A model generated the notes under the pieces. The model was given only the letters and a program-made list of their open reading frames with translations. It made no database searches and was not told where the DNA came from. A DNA stretch of 58,257 bases, taken from NCBI GenBank assembly GCA_023255965.1, contig JAGDWE010000056.1, positions 1-58,257 of the forward strand. Reading direction: 5' to 3'. Each line of letters begins with the position of its first letter. Within the stretch, counting starts at the first letter, position 1. A program made the position numbers and the translations under genes. This document shows, one piece after another, positions 33,824 to 42,617 of the stretch. The stretch comes from Desulfurococcales archaeon. Lineage in GTDB: Archaea; Thermoproteota; Thermoprotei_A; Sulfolobales; NBVN01.

Positions 33824-34800
33824 TTCCCACCACCTGAGTACCTGCCCTTAACTAAAGACCTAGGAAGTGAGTACCTGTAAAACCATCCAGCAGGGTCAGG
33901 CAGATATTCCTCAATAATCCTCTCAGCTAGTTTTTCATCGTCATAATCTATTATGGATGCTATGAAGGATAGCGCCCTAGCGCCGAAGTCTTTAACATTA
34001 TCTAGCGGTCCAAAACATCCGGTGCATGGCATACCCCCCTTAATACATAGAGCGCCGCAACCCCCCCTAGTTACCGGACCTAAGCATAGCACCCCTTGAG
34101 CTAGATAACATTTACTTAAATCAAGCTTAACTTGATGCACTCTCTTAAGGTCTTTAAGTAGTATCTTCTCAGGCTTGGTCTTGTTCAACTCACATTCATC
34201 GCATAAAGCCCTACTACTGCCGAAGACCGTACCCTTAGGAGGTAAATTACCGCTCAGTATATCGTCTAAGGCCTTCTTAATTATGTTGGGTGTAGGCGCA
34301 CATCCAGGTATATAGTAATCAACATCTATTACATCATCTAGAGGCTTAACATATTTAAGTATTCTAGGTAATTCGAGCTCGCCCTCAGGAGCTTTATATG
34401 ATGCAGTAGGTGTAACGCCATCAGGATTGACGACTGTTGGAGCTTCCCTAAATGCGTATGTAATTAACTCGCTAGTGCTATATAGGTTAGCAAGCCCTGG
34501 AATGCCACCTAAATGAGCGCAACTGCCGAACGCGACTACAACCTTAGACTTCCTCCTAAGTAGCCTAACCATCTCTTCATGCTCCGATAATCTAATGCCT
34601 CCATTAATGAACGCCACGTCTATGCTGTTATCCTTCATTTTCTCCACATCTGACTTCTTAAAATCCATAGCCACAGGCCAGAATACTATATCTACTTTTT
34701 CGCTAACCTTCAGCAGATCTTCCGCTAAATCAATAAATGCCTCCTCACATCCGCCACAACTAGCACACCAATATAATGCTACCTTAAGTTTGCTACTCAG
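33820..34800 (-). CDS. mvhG: NiFe hydrogenase small subunit, MvhG type, probable CUG start
   Basis: Electron-transfer subunit with three Fe-S clusters. The first ATG in frame (34674) would remove residues bearing YWCASCGGCEEAF, whose cysteines bind the proximal cluster. The frame continues upstream to a TGA with no ATG, GTG or TTG. The only near-cognate codon is CTG at 34800-34798, placed 6 nt after AAGGAGGTGA, so I extend the gene to it (326 residues). It overlaps mvhD by 8 bp. Other cluster ligands lie in FGSCAH, IPGCAP, CDEC and the Cys-rich CLGPVTRGGCGALC region. A sequencing error is the alternative. Confidence 0.82.
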   Translation of the reverse strand: MSSKLKVALYWCASCGGCEEAFIDLAEDLLKVSEKVDIVFWPVAMDFKKSDVEKMKDNSIDVAFINGGIRLSEHEEMVRLLRRKSKVVVAFGSCAHLGGIPGLANLYSTSELITYAFREAPTVVNPDGVTPTASYKAPEGELELPRILKYVKPLDDVIDVDYYIPGCAPTPNIIKKALDDILSGNLPPKGTVFGSSRALCDECELNKTKPEKILLKDLKRVHQVKLDLSKCYLAQGVLCLGPVTRGGCGALCIKGGMPCTGCFGPLDNVKDFGARALSFIASIIDYDDEKLAERIIEEYLPDPAGWFYRYSLPRSLVKGRYSGGGK

Positions 34801-35218
34801 CTGACATCACCTCCTTAAGCCTTAATGGTCCTAACCTACGTATGTGCTCCACAAAATCCGTTGCCACCTTGGCCCACCTATCTCCCTCGCTTGCTGAAAT
34901 CCACTCCAACCTAACCCTCTCTTCAAGGCCCAACTGCCTGAGTAATTTCCTAAGCAACAAGTACCTCCTCATAGTCTTATAATTACCTGATATGTAGTGG
35001 CAGTCACCGGGATGGCACCCAGTTATTAATACGCCATCAGCTCCATCTACCAATGCCTTAAGAACCATTTCTGGATGCACCCTACCCGAACACATAACCT
35101 TCACTATCCTAACATTATGTGGATACTTAATCCTTGAGACCCCAGCTAGGTCTATGCCAGCATATGAGCACCAGTTGCATGCAAATACTACTATCCTTGG
35201 TTCAAACCTCTCTCCCAC
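34793..35218 (-). CDS. mvhD: MvhD, iron-sulfur subunit linking hydrogenase to HdrA
   Basis: A 141-residue protein with a [2Fe-2S] cluster that passes electrons from MvhAG to HdrA. Ligands are in FACNWCSYAG (about 13-22), VKVMCSGRV (about 41-49) and TGCHPGDCHY (about 71-80). It touches hdrA (1-bp overlap) and carries the ribosome-binding sequence of mvhG within its last codons. Confidence 0.93.
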   Translation of the reverse strand: MGERFEPRIVVFACNWCSYAGIDLAGVSRIKYPHNVRIVKVMCSGRVHPEMVLKALVDGADGVLITGCHPGDCHYISGNYKTMRRYLLLRKLLRQLGLEERVRLEWISASEGDRWAKVATDFVEHIRRLGPLRLKEVMSAE

Positions 35219-37191
35219 TACTTTGCACCCCCAGCTAATGCAGATACCTCAGAAACTATTTGAGTATCCGTGAAGTAATTCTGCTGCATAGCTCCAGACG
35301 GACATGTAGCTGCACATGCACCACATCCCTTGCACCTAATAACATTCACCTTAGCTATCCTTCTACCGCCCTCCTCTTTAATCTCTATGGCATCGAATGG
35401 ACATACAGAAGCGCATAAGCCGCATCCGCTACATAGATCCTCGTTAACTACGGCTAAGTACGGAGTGGATTCAACTTCACCCTTGGATAAGAAGCCTATG
35501 GCGGCGGCTGCTGCAGCGGCAGCATGAGCTACTGTATCAGGTATATCCTTAGGTCCTTGAATAGCACCAGCTAAGAATATGCCATCGGCCGTTGTTTCGA
35601 ATGGTCTTAGCTTAGGATGTAACTCTAAGGCGAACCCCCCTGGATCGCATGATATCTTGAGCATTCTCCTAAGCGACTCCCAATCCTTAGGAGGCACTAC
35701 TGCCGACTCCAACACAACTAAATCAGCCTTAATGCTTAATAATTGGCCGGTATTTGAATCAAATACGTCGAATATTAGTGAACCATCCTTAGCCTCAAAT
35801 ATCTCCGCAGGTCTACCCCTAATGAAGTATACGTCATCCATGCCCCTAAGCCTCTGGTAGAACTCCTCATAGCCTTTGCCGAAGGCCCTTATATCAGTGT
35901 ATAGTACGAATACCTTAGCCTCGGGGACCGAGTGCTTAACGTAGTAGATGTGTTTTATGGCAGCCGCACATCCAAACCTACAGCAGTACCTTACATGCTT
36001 CTCATCTCTAGAGCCAGCGCATAACACTATGGCTACGGTCTCCGGTTCTTTACCATCCGAGAGCCTTACAATCTTGCCCTTGGTAGGGCCATCCGCATCA
36101 GATAACCTCTCTAGCTGGAGCCCTGTTATTACGTTCTTGTATTTCCCGTAGCCGTACTCACGTAGCTTAGTCATATCATATAGTTCGTACCCTGTGGCAA
36201 CTATTATTGCACCCACATTTAATTCTATATACCTATCCTTCTGATTGAAATCTATGGCGCCTACAGGGCACAACTTCTCACACGCTCTGCATATCCCCTT
36301 AGTAAACCATAGGCAGTACTTAGGATCTATAACCGGCCTCCTAGGAACCGCCTGAGGGAAGTCAAAGTATATTGCCTTCCTAGTCCCTAAGCCTTCATCA
36401 AACTCCCTCGGAGCTCTGGCGGGGCACCTCTCAGTACAGTAACCGCATCCAGTGCACTTACTCCAATCAACGTATGTGGGCTTTAACCTAACCTTAACTT
36501 TAAAGTCTCCGGCTGACCCAGATACATCCACTACCTCAGAGTACGCATATATCGTTATGTTGGGGTGCCTAGCAACATCAACCATAAGCGGCGTTAATAT
36601 GCACTTACTGCAATCAAGCGTTGGGAAGGTTTTATCTAGCTGAGCCATTTTACCACCTATGCTCTGCTTTTTCTCGACCAAGTACACCTTAATGCCGGCA
36701 TTCGCCAGATCTAGTGCTGCCCTAATGCCAGCTATCCCACCACCTATGACTAATGCCGACTTAACAACGGGCAACCTATGAATCGTTATTTCGTATAAAT
36801 GCTGAGCGCGCATTACTGCAGCGTACACCAACTCCTTGGCCTTCTCCTCAGCTTTATCAGGGACGTCCTCATGCACCCAGGTGACATGCTCTCTAATATT
36901 AACCATTTCAAGTAGCCACGGATTCAACCCTGCCTTCTTCAGTACCCCCTGAAATGTTGGCTCATGCATCCTAGGTGAGCAAGCAGCTACTATAACTCTG
37001 TTTAAGTTGTGCCTCTTGATGTCCTCCTCAATTAACATTTGGCCAGGTGATGAGCACATATACATGTAGTCCCTAGCAACAACTACATTAGGTAGTTTGC
37101 TAGCAAATTCAGCTACTCTCGATGGATTTATAACTCCTCCTATATTTTTACCGCAATGACATATATAGACCCCTATCCTGACCTCACCCAC
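35218..37191 (-). CDS. hdrA: Heterodisulfide reductase subunit A, flavin-based bifurcating
   Basis: FAD and multi-cluster subunit where electron bifurcation takes place. The 657-residue product starts GVYICHCGKNIGG. It contains the FAD-binding ALVIGGGIAGIRAALDLA (about 147-164) and a Cys-rich LDCSKCI. Four cysteine-rich cluster sequences follow: CTGCGYCTERCP, CLWFTKGICRACEKLCP, CSGCGLCASVCP and CKGCGACAATCP. Length and cluster arrangement match stand-alone HdrA. It overlaps hdrB by 8 bp. Electrons enter from MvhD and leave to HdrBC and to ferredoxin. Confidence 0.94.
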   Translation of the reverse strand: MGEVRIGVYICHCGKNIGGVINPSRVAEFASKLPNVVVARDYMYMCSSPGQMLIEEDIKRHNLNRVIVAACSPRMHEPTFQGVLKKAGLNPWLLEMVNIREHVTWVHEDVPDKAEEKAKELVYAAVMRAQHLYEITIHRLPVVKSALVIGGGIAGIRAALDLANAGIKVYLVEKKQSIGGKMAQLDKTFPTLDCSKCILTPLMVDVARHPNITIYAYSEVVDVSGSAGDFKVKVRLKPTYVDWSKCTGCGYCTERCPARAPREFDEGLGTRKAIYFDFPQAVPRRPVIDPKYCLWFTKGICRACEKLCPVGAIDFNQKDRYIELNVGAIIVATGYELYDMTKLREYGYGKYKNVITGLQLERLSDADGPTKGKIVRLSDGKEPETVAIVLCAGSRDEKHVRYCCRFGCAAAIKHIYYVKHSVPEAKVFVLYTDIRAFGKGYEEFYQRLRGMDDVYFIRGRPAEIFEAKDGSLIFDVFDSNTGQLLSIKADLVVLESAVVPPKDWESLRRMLKISCDPGGFALELHPKLRPFETTADGIFLAGAIQGPKDIPDTVAHAAAAAAAAIGFLSKGEVESTPYLAVVNEDLCSGCGLCASVCPFDAIEIKEEGGRRIAKVNVIRCKGCGACAATCPSGAMQQNYFTDTQIVSEVSALAGGAK

Positions 37192-38077
37192 TTAAACTCA
37201 CCCCTAATTTCTCGAGAACCCCCTCGACAGGGCTTAGATTTAAACTCAAACCTAACTCCTTAGGACTTAACCCAATAGCCAATCCAATTAATTGGGTTAA
37301 GTAGAATACCGGTATAGATATAGATTCATCGCCTACTTCGCTTCTAGCGGCATCCTGCTTGGCATCAAGCATTTCCATGCAGTAAGGACACGAGGTACTC
37401 ACAGCATCAAAGTTGAATTCCTTGATATTTTTAATCTTACCAGCAACAACCCTTAGCGCATATTTAGCTGAGTAAGGTAGCATAGTAGCCCCGCAGCAGC
37501 CCCCCTTATCTGGGTAATAACCTACGCTAGCTCCTAACGCACTCAATAAGTTGTCGAATTTCCTAGGATCTACTGAGTCCTCCGGACGCGGTATATCAGA
37601 AGGCCTAAGTAGATGGCATCCAGGATATGACGCTATCTTAATGCCAGTTAGTGGTTTTTTAACTAACTCCTTAATCTTATTAACACCTACAACGTCATGT
37701 AGTAGGTCAACTACGTGGTAGACCTCCACATCAGTATGTAGCTCTATGCCCTCATTGGCCAGCAGCTTAGCCATATATTTCCTTAACGATTCATCTTCGT
37801 TAAGTAACGTTTTAATCTTCCTTAACGACGTATCACAGCCATTACATAATGCTAGTATGGGTAAGTTCCTCATGGACGCTAATGACAGGATCCTAGCGGA
37901 CATGTATATCCATGCGTTCTTATTAATGCCCTTAAGCGGGAATCCGCAACACCCTGCCTCAGGGAACTCAACTAATTCAACACCTAACCTCGGAAGGACA
38001 TTGCGTGCTGATATCTCATATGCGTATTGCTTCGTAGGTATGGTACATCCCAGGTAGAGGAGTACCTTAACCATCAT
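37184..38077 (-). CDS. hdrB: Heterodisulfide reductase subunit B
   Basis: Carries the catalytic non-cubane [4Fe-4S] clusters that reduce a disulfide. Two CCG domains are visible in 297 residues. The first has YLGCTIP, AGCCGFPLKG and LCNGCD. The second has YPGCHLL, GGCCGATMLPYS (about 199-210) and STSCPYCMEM. In methanogens the substrate is CoM-S-S-CoB; the acceptor here is not known. It overlaps hdrC by 4 bp. Confidence 0.93.
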   Translation of the reverse strand: MMVKVLLYLGCTIPTKQYAYEISARNVLPRLGVELVEFPEAGCCGFPLKGINKNAWIYMSARILSLASMRNLPILALCNGCDTSLRKIKTLLNEDESLRKYMAKLLANEGIELHTDVEVYHVVDLLHDVVGVNKIKELVKKPLTGIKIASYPGCHLLRPSDIPRPEDSVDPRKFDNLLSALGASVGYYPDKGGCCGATMLPYSAKYALRVVAGKIKNIKEFNFDAVSTSCPYCMEMLDAKQDAARSEVGDESISIPVFYLTQLIGLAIGLSPKELGLSLNLSPVEGVLEKLGVSLSG

Positions 38078-38586
38078 AGGCCACCTAATAAATCCTTGAG
38101 GGTCTTTCTCATGGATTCATGGGCGTAGGGTCTAACTAATGGAGGTAGGTTTAAGGACTCCCTGCTATAAATCTCAAACTCCTTACTTAATACCTCGATA
38201 GGTGGTGAGATACGCCCTAACTCAATAACGTTCCTAGCCATAGCTATTAAATCCTCTGGCGGCCTATAGCCGCTTGCCACCGCTAAGTTCTTAAGTGCTA
38301 TAATGACCTCGACGGGGGCTACGTTCTGAGGACAGTACTCACCACATTTCCAGCACTCGGTACATGCCCAGATGATCCCTGAATCCAGCAGCTGTTTAAT
38401 TAAGCCCATCCTTGTTAATGCAACTATTAGGTGCGGTTTATATTCAGGAATTACTTTAGAAGCAGTACATGCGCTAGTGCATTTAGCGCACTGATAACAA
38501 TACTGAGGGGTGTGGGGTTTAACTAATTCCTTAACGCTATCTAAGTACTTCCTGTTGATTAACTTGGCCTCTAAGCTCACAAGCAT
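38074..38586 (-). CDS. hdrC: Heterodisulfide reductase subunit C
   Basis: Ferredoxin-like subunit with two [4Fe-4S] clusters (CYQCAKCTSACTASK and CTECWKCGEYCPQNV) between HdrA and HdrB. The ATG at 38586 is preferred over the GTG at 38592, because AGGTG lies about 5 nt before it. This gives 170 residues. First gene of the hdrCBA-mvhDGA operon. Confidence 0.92.
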   Translation of the reverse strand: MLVSLEAKLINRKYLDSVKELVKPHTPQYCYQCAKCTSACTASKVIPEYKPHLIVALTRMGLIKQLLDSGIIWACTECWKCGEYCPQNVAPVEVIIALKNLAVASGYRPPEDLIAMARNVIELGRISPPIEVLSKEFEIYSRESLNLPPLVRPYAHESMRKTLKDLLGGL

Positions 38587-38599
38587 AAGCACCTACTAC

Positions 38600-38673
38600 T
38601 TTAGCAAAGGCGTGCTAAATAAGCTTTTCCACTATTTAAATATTTTAAACCCTCTTTAAATCCCTCTTTAAAT
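38600..38673 (-). promoter_or_regulatory. Promoter of hdr-mvh operon with palindrome and tandem repeat
   Basis: On the minus strand the TATA core TTTAAATA (38640-38633) predicts a start near 38610. That start falls inside the palindrome TTTAGCA-N6-TGCTAAA (38600-38619), well placed to act as an operator. Just upstream of the TATA box lie two perfect 12-bp copies of ATTTAAAGAGGG (38673-38650). Together they suggest that this operon is regulated, although no regulator gene is adjacent. Confidence 0.55.
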
Positions 38674-38719
38674 CATCATTAATCGCTCAGTAGGATGATT
38701 ATGGATAGACAATCAATTT

Positions 38720-39496
38720 CTACAACTTACCGCTTGCCTCCTCAGTTAGGTAGTCCTCACCACCGCTTAGAACCCTCTGTATGGATCCATACAATTCATC
38801 AATGCCCTTACCGCTAACCGCTGACACTGGAATGACATCGATTGACGACTCCTTAACAGCCTCACACAACTTAATAATTAGCTCCGGATCGAAGGCTGCG
38901 ACCTCGTCTACCATGTCACTGCACTGGGCTTCCTCGCTAAACATGTTAAGTAATTTAGATTCCTGATCGGGTGTAAGTAGGTCAGTCTTCGTTAGTGTAA
39001 GTATTTGGGGCTTTTTAATCCTAAGCAGCGTTGATACTGAGAGCAGCAATAACGATATTGCTGATAGCGGGTTTAATGCCAGGTATGAGTCTATGAGGAA
39101 TAATGTGACTGATTTTCTACCTTTAGTTAGATGATCTATCAGTAAGGGGCCTACACGCCTAAATGCAACTATCTCTAACTGGCCCGGCATATCTATTAGT
39201 ACATAATTACTGTTAAATGACTCTATTTCTTCCCTTAAATCGGAAATGTAATTAATTAACATATCGACGGCTGCTATCAATGCCCCATTAGGTCCTAGGT
39301 TGTATTTCTCCATGACATCCTTAACATTTAGGAAGTCCCTAACGTCAACGTCAGGACTGTACGGTAAGTAATCAGCAGCTGGATCAAAGTTAACTCTAGC
39401 AACACTCATTTCATTATCTTCAATCCAATGCGCAAGCGAGTCGGTTAAGGTCGACTTACCTGAGCCTGCAGGGCCAGTGACTATTATATAATACAT
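38720..39496 (-). CDS. GPN-loop GTPase
   Basis: A 258-residue SIMIBI-class GTPase. The P-loop GPAGSGKST is at residues 8-16, the Gly-Pro-Asn insertion (GPN) at about 68-70, the DMPGQ switch II at about 101-105, and the LTKTD base-recognition motif at about 170. Eukaryotic relatives help assemble RNA polymerases; the archaeal function is not settled. It lies 8 bp after the radical SAM gene. Confidence 0.9.
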   Translation of the reverse strand: MYYIIVTGPAGSGKSTLTDSLAHWIEDNEMSVARVNFDPAADYLPYSPDVDVRDFLNVKDVMEKYNLGPNGALIAAVDMLINYISDLREEIESFNSNYVLIDMPGQLEIVAFRRVGPLLIDHLTKGRKSVTLFLIDSYLALNPLSAISLLLLSVSTLLRIKKPQILTLTKTDLLTPDQESKLLNMFSEEAQCSDMVDEVAAFDPELIIKLCEAVKESSIDVIPVSAVSGKGIDELYGSIQRVLSGGEDYLTEEASGKL

Positions 39497-39503
39497 CTCC
39501 TAA

Positions 39504-40577
39504 TCACCATATGATGTGCCTACGGCTCCTCCGCCTATAGCTACCTATGATATTTAATCTATATCCGCATTGAGGGCACATATTACCATCATTAAGCCTC
39601 CACTCAACTATATCGAACCCATACCTATGAATAACCATATCTCCACATTTAGGGCAGTAAGTATGCTCTAACTTATGACCAGGTAGGTTACCAAGGTATA
39701 CATGCTTTAAACCCTCATCCATAGCTACCCTAGCTAATTCCTCAAGGACATCTACAGGGGTTGGAGGGAGGTCGTCCATCATGTAGTGTGGGTAGAACCT
39801 AAGCAAATGGAATGGCGTTTCAGGGCCTAAATTATCGTTAATCCATCTAGCAAGCCTTCTAATATCATCTGCTCTGTCGCCGTACTTAGGCACCACTAAA
39901 TTAGTTACCTCTATAAACATGCCCTTACGCTTCATTAACAGCAAAGTATTGAATATGGGTTCTGAGTCAGGGACTCCCATGAATTTACGGTAGAATTCGA
40001 CATTACCTCCGCCCTTAAAGTCAACAGTCGCAGCATCCATATATCTAGACAGCTCATCTAACGCCTCATCGGTTATGTAGCCATTAGTAACCATAGTATT
40101 AAATAATCCCTCACTCTTAGCTAACTTAGCAACATCATACATATATTCATAAAATACTGTCGGCTCGTTATATGTGTAGCTAATGCCATCAGCCCCGTAT
40201 CTCTTAGCTATACTTACAACTTTCTCGGGCCTGTAGAACTCACCAAACACTTCATCCCTACGTGATTGACTTATTGTCCAGTTCTGGCAGAACTTACACA
40301 TGAAGTTGCATCCAGCCGTAGATATAGACAATACCTGTGAACCAGGCATGTAATGCATTAAGGGCTTCTTCTCTATAGGATCCAAATTGATAGCAGTTAA
40401 TAACCCATAAACCAAAGTATATAGTCTACCCCCATGATTATATCTAACACCGCAAGCTCCAAACCCATTATTAGCTATTGGACACCTCTTATAGCAGAGA
40501 TTGCACCTAACTTTACCTTCACCCAAGCTAATCCAATGCCTTGCCTCAGCAATCCAAGGCTTATTTAAATCAATCAT
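39504..40577 (-). CDS. amrS: AmrS-like radical SAM enzyme
   Basis: Radical SAM protein of 357 residues with the cluster motif CNFMCKFCQNW (about 87-97), an N-terminal Cys set (CNLCYKRCP, about 23-31) and a C-terminal zinc-ribbon-like pair (CPKCGD, CPQCGY). This matches the family once called pyruvate formate-lyase activating enzyme homologue, now AmmeMemoRadiSam system radical SAM enzyme. Its partners Memo and AMMECR1 are not in the window. The substrate is unknown. Confidence 0.85.
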   Translation of the reverse strand: MIDLNKPWIAEARHWISLGEGKVRCNLCYKRCPIANNGFGACGVRYNHGGRLYTLVYGLLTAINLDPIEKKPLMHYMPGSQVLSISTAGCNFMCKFCQNWTISQSRRDEVFGEFYRPEKVVSIAKRYGADGISYTYNEPTVFYEYMYDVAKLAKSEGLFNTMVTNGYITDEALDELSRYMDAATVDFKGGGNVEFYRKFMGVPDSEPIFNTLLLMKRKGMFIEVTNLVVPKYGDRADDIRRLARWINDNLGPETPFHLLRFYPHYMMDDLPPTPVDVLEELARVAMDEGLKHVYLGNLPGHKLEHTYCPKCGDMVIHRYGFDIVEWRLNDGNMCPQCGYRLNIIGSYRRRSRRHIIW

Positions 40578-40659
40578 TTATATCCATTTCGTCATAGGCT
40601 TAGAAGGTTAATAAACACAGTTAAAAAGGTATGATATGAAGTAAATTTAGGATGCAAAG

Positions 40660-41556
40660 TTGCTGGTTGCCGGTCTTTCAGGAGCAAATGGATTAGATGT
40701 AAGTTTAAGTAATTTCCTAGGCATTAAATTACTTCACGTGGAGAGTAAGCTGTTCCCTGATGGTGAGTCATATATAAGGTTCATCAACTTTGAGGATGTA
40801 AGAGGTAATGATGTAGTACTGATTCAATCACTTTATCCAAACCAGGACAAGAGGTACCTTGAACTACTGCTTGCTATTGACGCTGTAAAGGATTTAGGGT
40901 GTAGAACCGTGACCGTCGTTATCCCCTACATGGCGTACTCAAGACAGGACCGTGCATTCCTACTCGGTGAGGCAGTGAGCATTAGGACGTTACTTAAGGT
41001 AATGAGTAATTTAGGGGTTGATAACTTAATTACTATTGACATTCACAAAGAGGAGTCCCTCAAGTACTTTAAAGGTGGTGTTGCTGCGAATTTAGATCCA
41101 ATCCCGTTATTTGCTGAAGTAATGAGGAACCTAACTAAGGATCCAATAGTAGTTGCCCCAGATCAAGGAGCTATGAATAGGGCACTTAAATTAAGTCGTA
41201 TGATCGGATATGGTGACTACGTACTATTCAGGAAGAGCAGAGATAGAATTACAGGCGAGATAAAACATGAGCTAGGCGAGGTTGAGGTAGCTGGTAGGGA
41301 GGTAATCATAGTCGATGACATCATAAGTACGGGAACGACCATAGCCAATATAGCTCGTTACCTACATGAGAAACATCCCTCGAAGATTTATGCAGTATGT
41401 AGTCATGGTCTCTTCGTCAATAATGCTATCAGCAAACTGATATCAAGTGGTGTAAGCGAGATATTCGCATTAAATACCGTACCATTACCAAAGAATGTAA
41501 ACATCATAGACTCGACTCCATTAATAGCAGACGCGTTAAGAAGGCTTACTAAGTAA
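40660..41556 (+). CDS. prs: Ribose-phosphate pyrophosphokinase
   Basis: Makes PRPP from ribose 5-phosphate and ATP for nucleotide and His/Trp synthesis. The 298-residue product has FPDGESYIRF (about 33-42), YMAYSRQDR (about 90-98), TIDIHKEE and the PRPP-binding loop VIIVDDIISTGTT (about 213-225). It starts at TTG, as the frame offers no ATG before the conserved N-terminus. A CAGTTAAAAAGG box lies about 35 nt upstream. Confidence 0.93.
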   Translation: MLVAGLSGANGLDVSLSNFLGIKLLHVESKLFPDGESYIRFINFEDVRGNDVVLIQSLYPNQDKRYLELLLAIDAVKDLGCRTVTVVIPYMAYSRQDRAFLLGEAVSIRTLLKVMSNLGVDNLITIDIHKEESLKYFKGGVAANLDPIPLFAEVMRNLTKDPIVVAPDQGAMNRALKLSRMIGYGDYVLFRKSRDRITGEIKHELGEVEVAGREVIIVDDIISTGTTIANIARYLHEKHPSKIYAVCSHGLFVNNAISKLISSGVSEIFALNTVPLPKNVNIIDSTPLIADALRRLTK

Positions 41557-41564
41557 GCTTAGAT

Positions 41565-42617
41565 ATGATGATCAAAAAGTATTATGCAGTGCTATCTGGA
41601 GAGCATAGATCCCTTCCATTAGCTGAATTAAAGGCTATAATCGATTCAGAAGGAGTTCACTCAAAGGAGTTAATTAGGCTGGATATGGTGGTAATCCTTG
41701 AATCTACCGAAGAACTGCCCACATACGTAAGTAGGGCAGCATTAATTAAGTATTTTGGCGAGGTAATTGATGTACGTGAAGCAACCTCTAATTTAACTGA
41801 GATCCTCCATGATATTGACTGGGATGAGATCTTAGGTAATGTAAGTAGATACTCCGTAGATATGATAAGGATAAAGGAGTACTCTAAGTGGATTAGGTAT
41901 GATGACGTCTTAAATGCCTTTAGATCACTAGGTCTAGGTAGGTTCGTACCACCTAGTAGGATGAGTAAAAAAGGCGACGAATCAACTATAGTAATCGATT
42001 TAGTATTAAGTGACGGCTTATTAGTAATTGGTAGAAGACTTTACGAGAGGGTGTATAATGACTTTAAGGTTAGGGATCCTAAATATAGGCCTATATATAA
42101 ACCAGGAACCATGAAGTCATTGATCTCCAGAGTTTTTGTTAATTTAAGTAGGGTTAGCGTTAGAAGGAGGGAGCTCTATCTAGACCCGTTCTGTGGCGTA
42201 GGAGGTTTATTGCTTGAGGCGTGTTCTATAGGTTTGAGGTACTGCGGCTCGGATGTTGATGTTTCCTCCGTGAATGGTGCTAAACTCAATTTAATCAACT
42301 TTAACTGTCCGCCAGTAGTTGTTGTAGCAGATGCATGTAAGTTACCGTTTAGGAGCGTCGATGGGGTTGGGACTGATCCACCATATGGTAGGTTAAGTAG
42401 AGCTAGGGCCCATAAGCAGGTATATGAGTTAATGGAGTGTAGTATAGCGTGTCTAGCCGATGTTATAAGGAAAGGCGGTTACTTAGCTATAGCTCAATCC
42501 TACGACATAGAATTGAAGGATATTTTAGAGAATAGCGGATTTAAGGTGCTTGAGAAGCATTATAATTGGGTTCATGGTTCATTAACGAGAAGCATTTATG
42601 TGGCTGTTAGGTTATGA
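41565..42617 (+). CDS. trmG10: tRNA (guanine-N2) methyltransferase, Trm-G10 type
   Basis: The N-terminal half (about 1-170) is a THUMP-type tRNA-binding region. The C-terminal half is a Rossmann methyltransferase with DPFCGVGGLLLEAC (about 207-220) and the catalytic TDPPYGR (about 268-274). Archaeal members dimethylate G10 of tRNA; specificity cannot be proved from sequence. It overlaps RNase Z by 4 bp. Confidence 0.86.
   Translation: MMIKKYYAVLSGEHRSLPLAELKAIIDSEGVHSKELIRLDMVVILESTEELPTYVSRAALIKYFGEVIDVREATSNLTEILHDIDWDEILGNVSRYSVDMIRIKEYSKWIRYDDVLNAFRSLGLGRFVPPSRMSKKGDESTIVIDLVLSDGLLVIGRRLYERVYNDFKVRDPKYRPIYKPGTMKSLISRVFVNLSRVSVRRRELYLDPFCGVGGLLLEACSIGLRYCGSDVDVSSVNGAKLNLINFNCPPVVVVADACKLPFRSVDGVGTDPPYGRLSRARAHKQVYELMECSIACLADVIRKGGYLAIAQSYDIELKDILENSGFKVLEKHYNWVHGSLTRSIYVAVRL

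Noticed and set aside
33820..34674. MvhG starting at the ATG at 34674
   Set aside because: This would delete the CASCGGC proximal-cluster ligands that are encoded in frame directly upstream.
38650..38700. Box C/D sRNA near AATGATGATTT on the minus strand upstream of hdrC
   Set aside because: A C-like box and one CTGA exist but in the wrong order, with no second pair.
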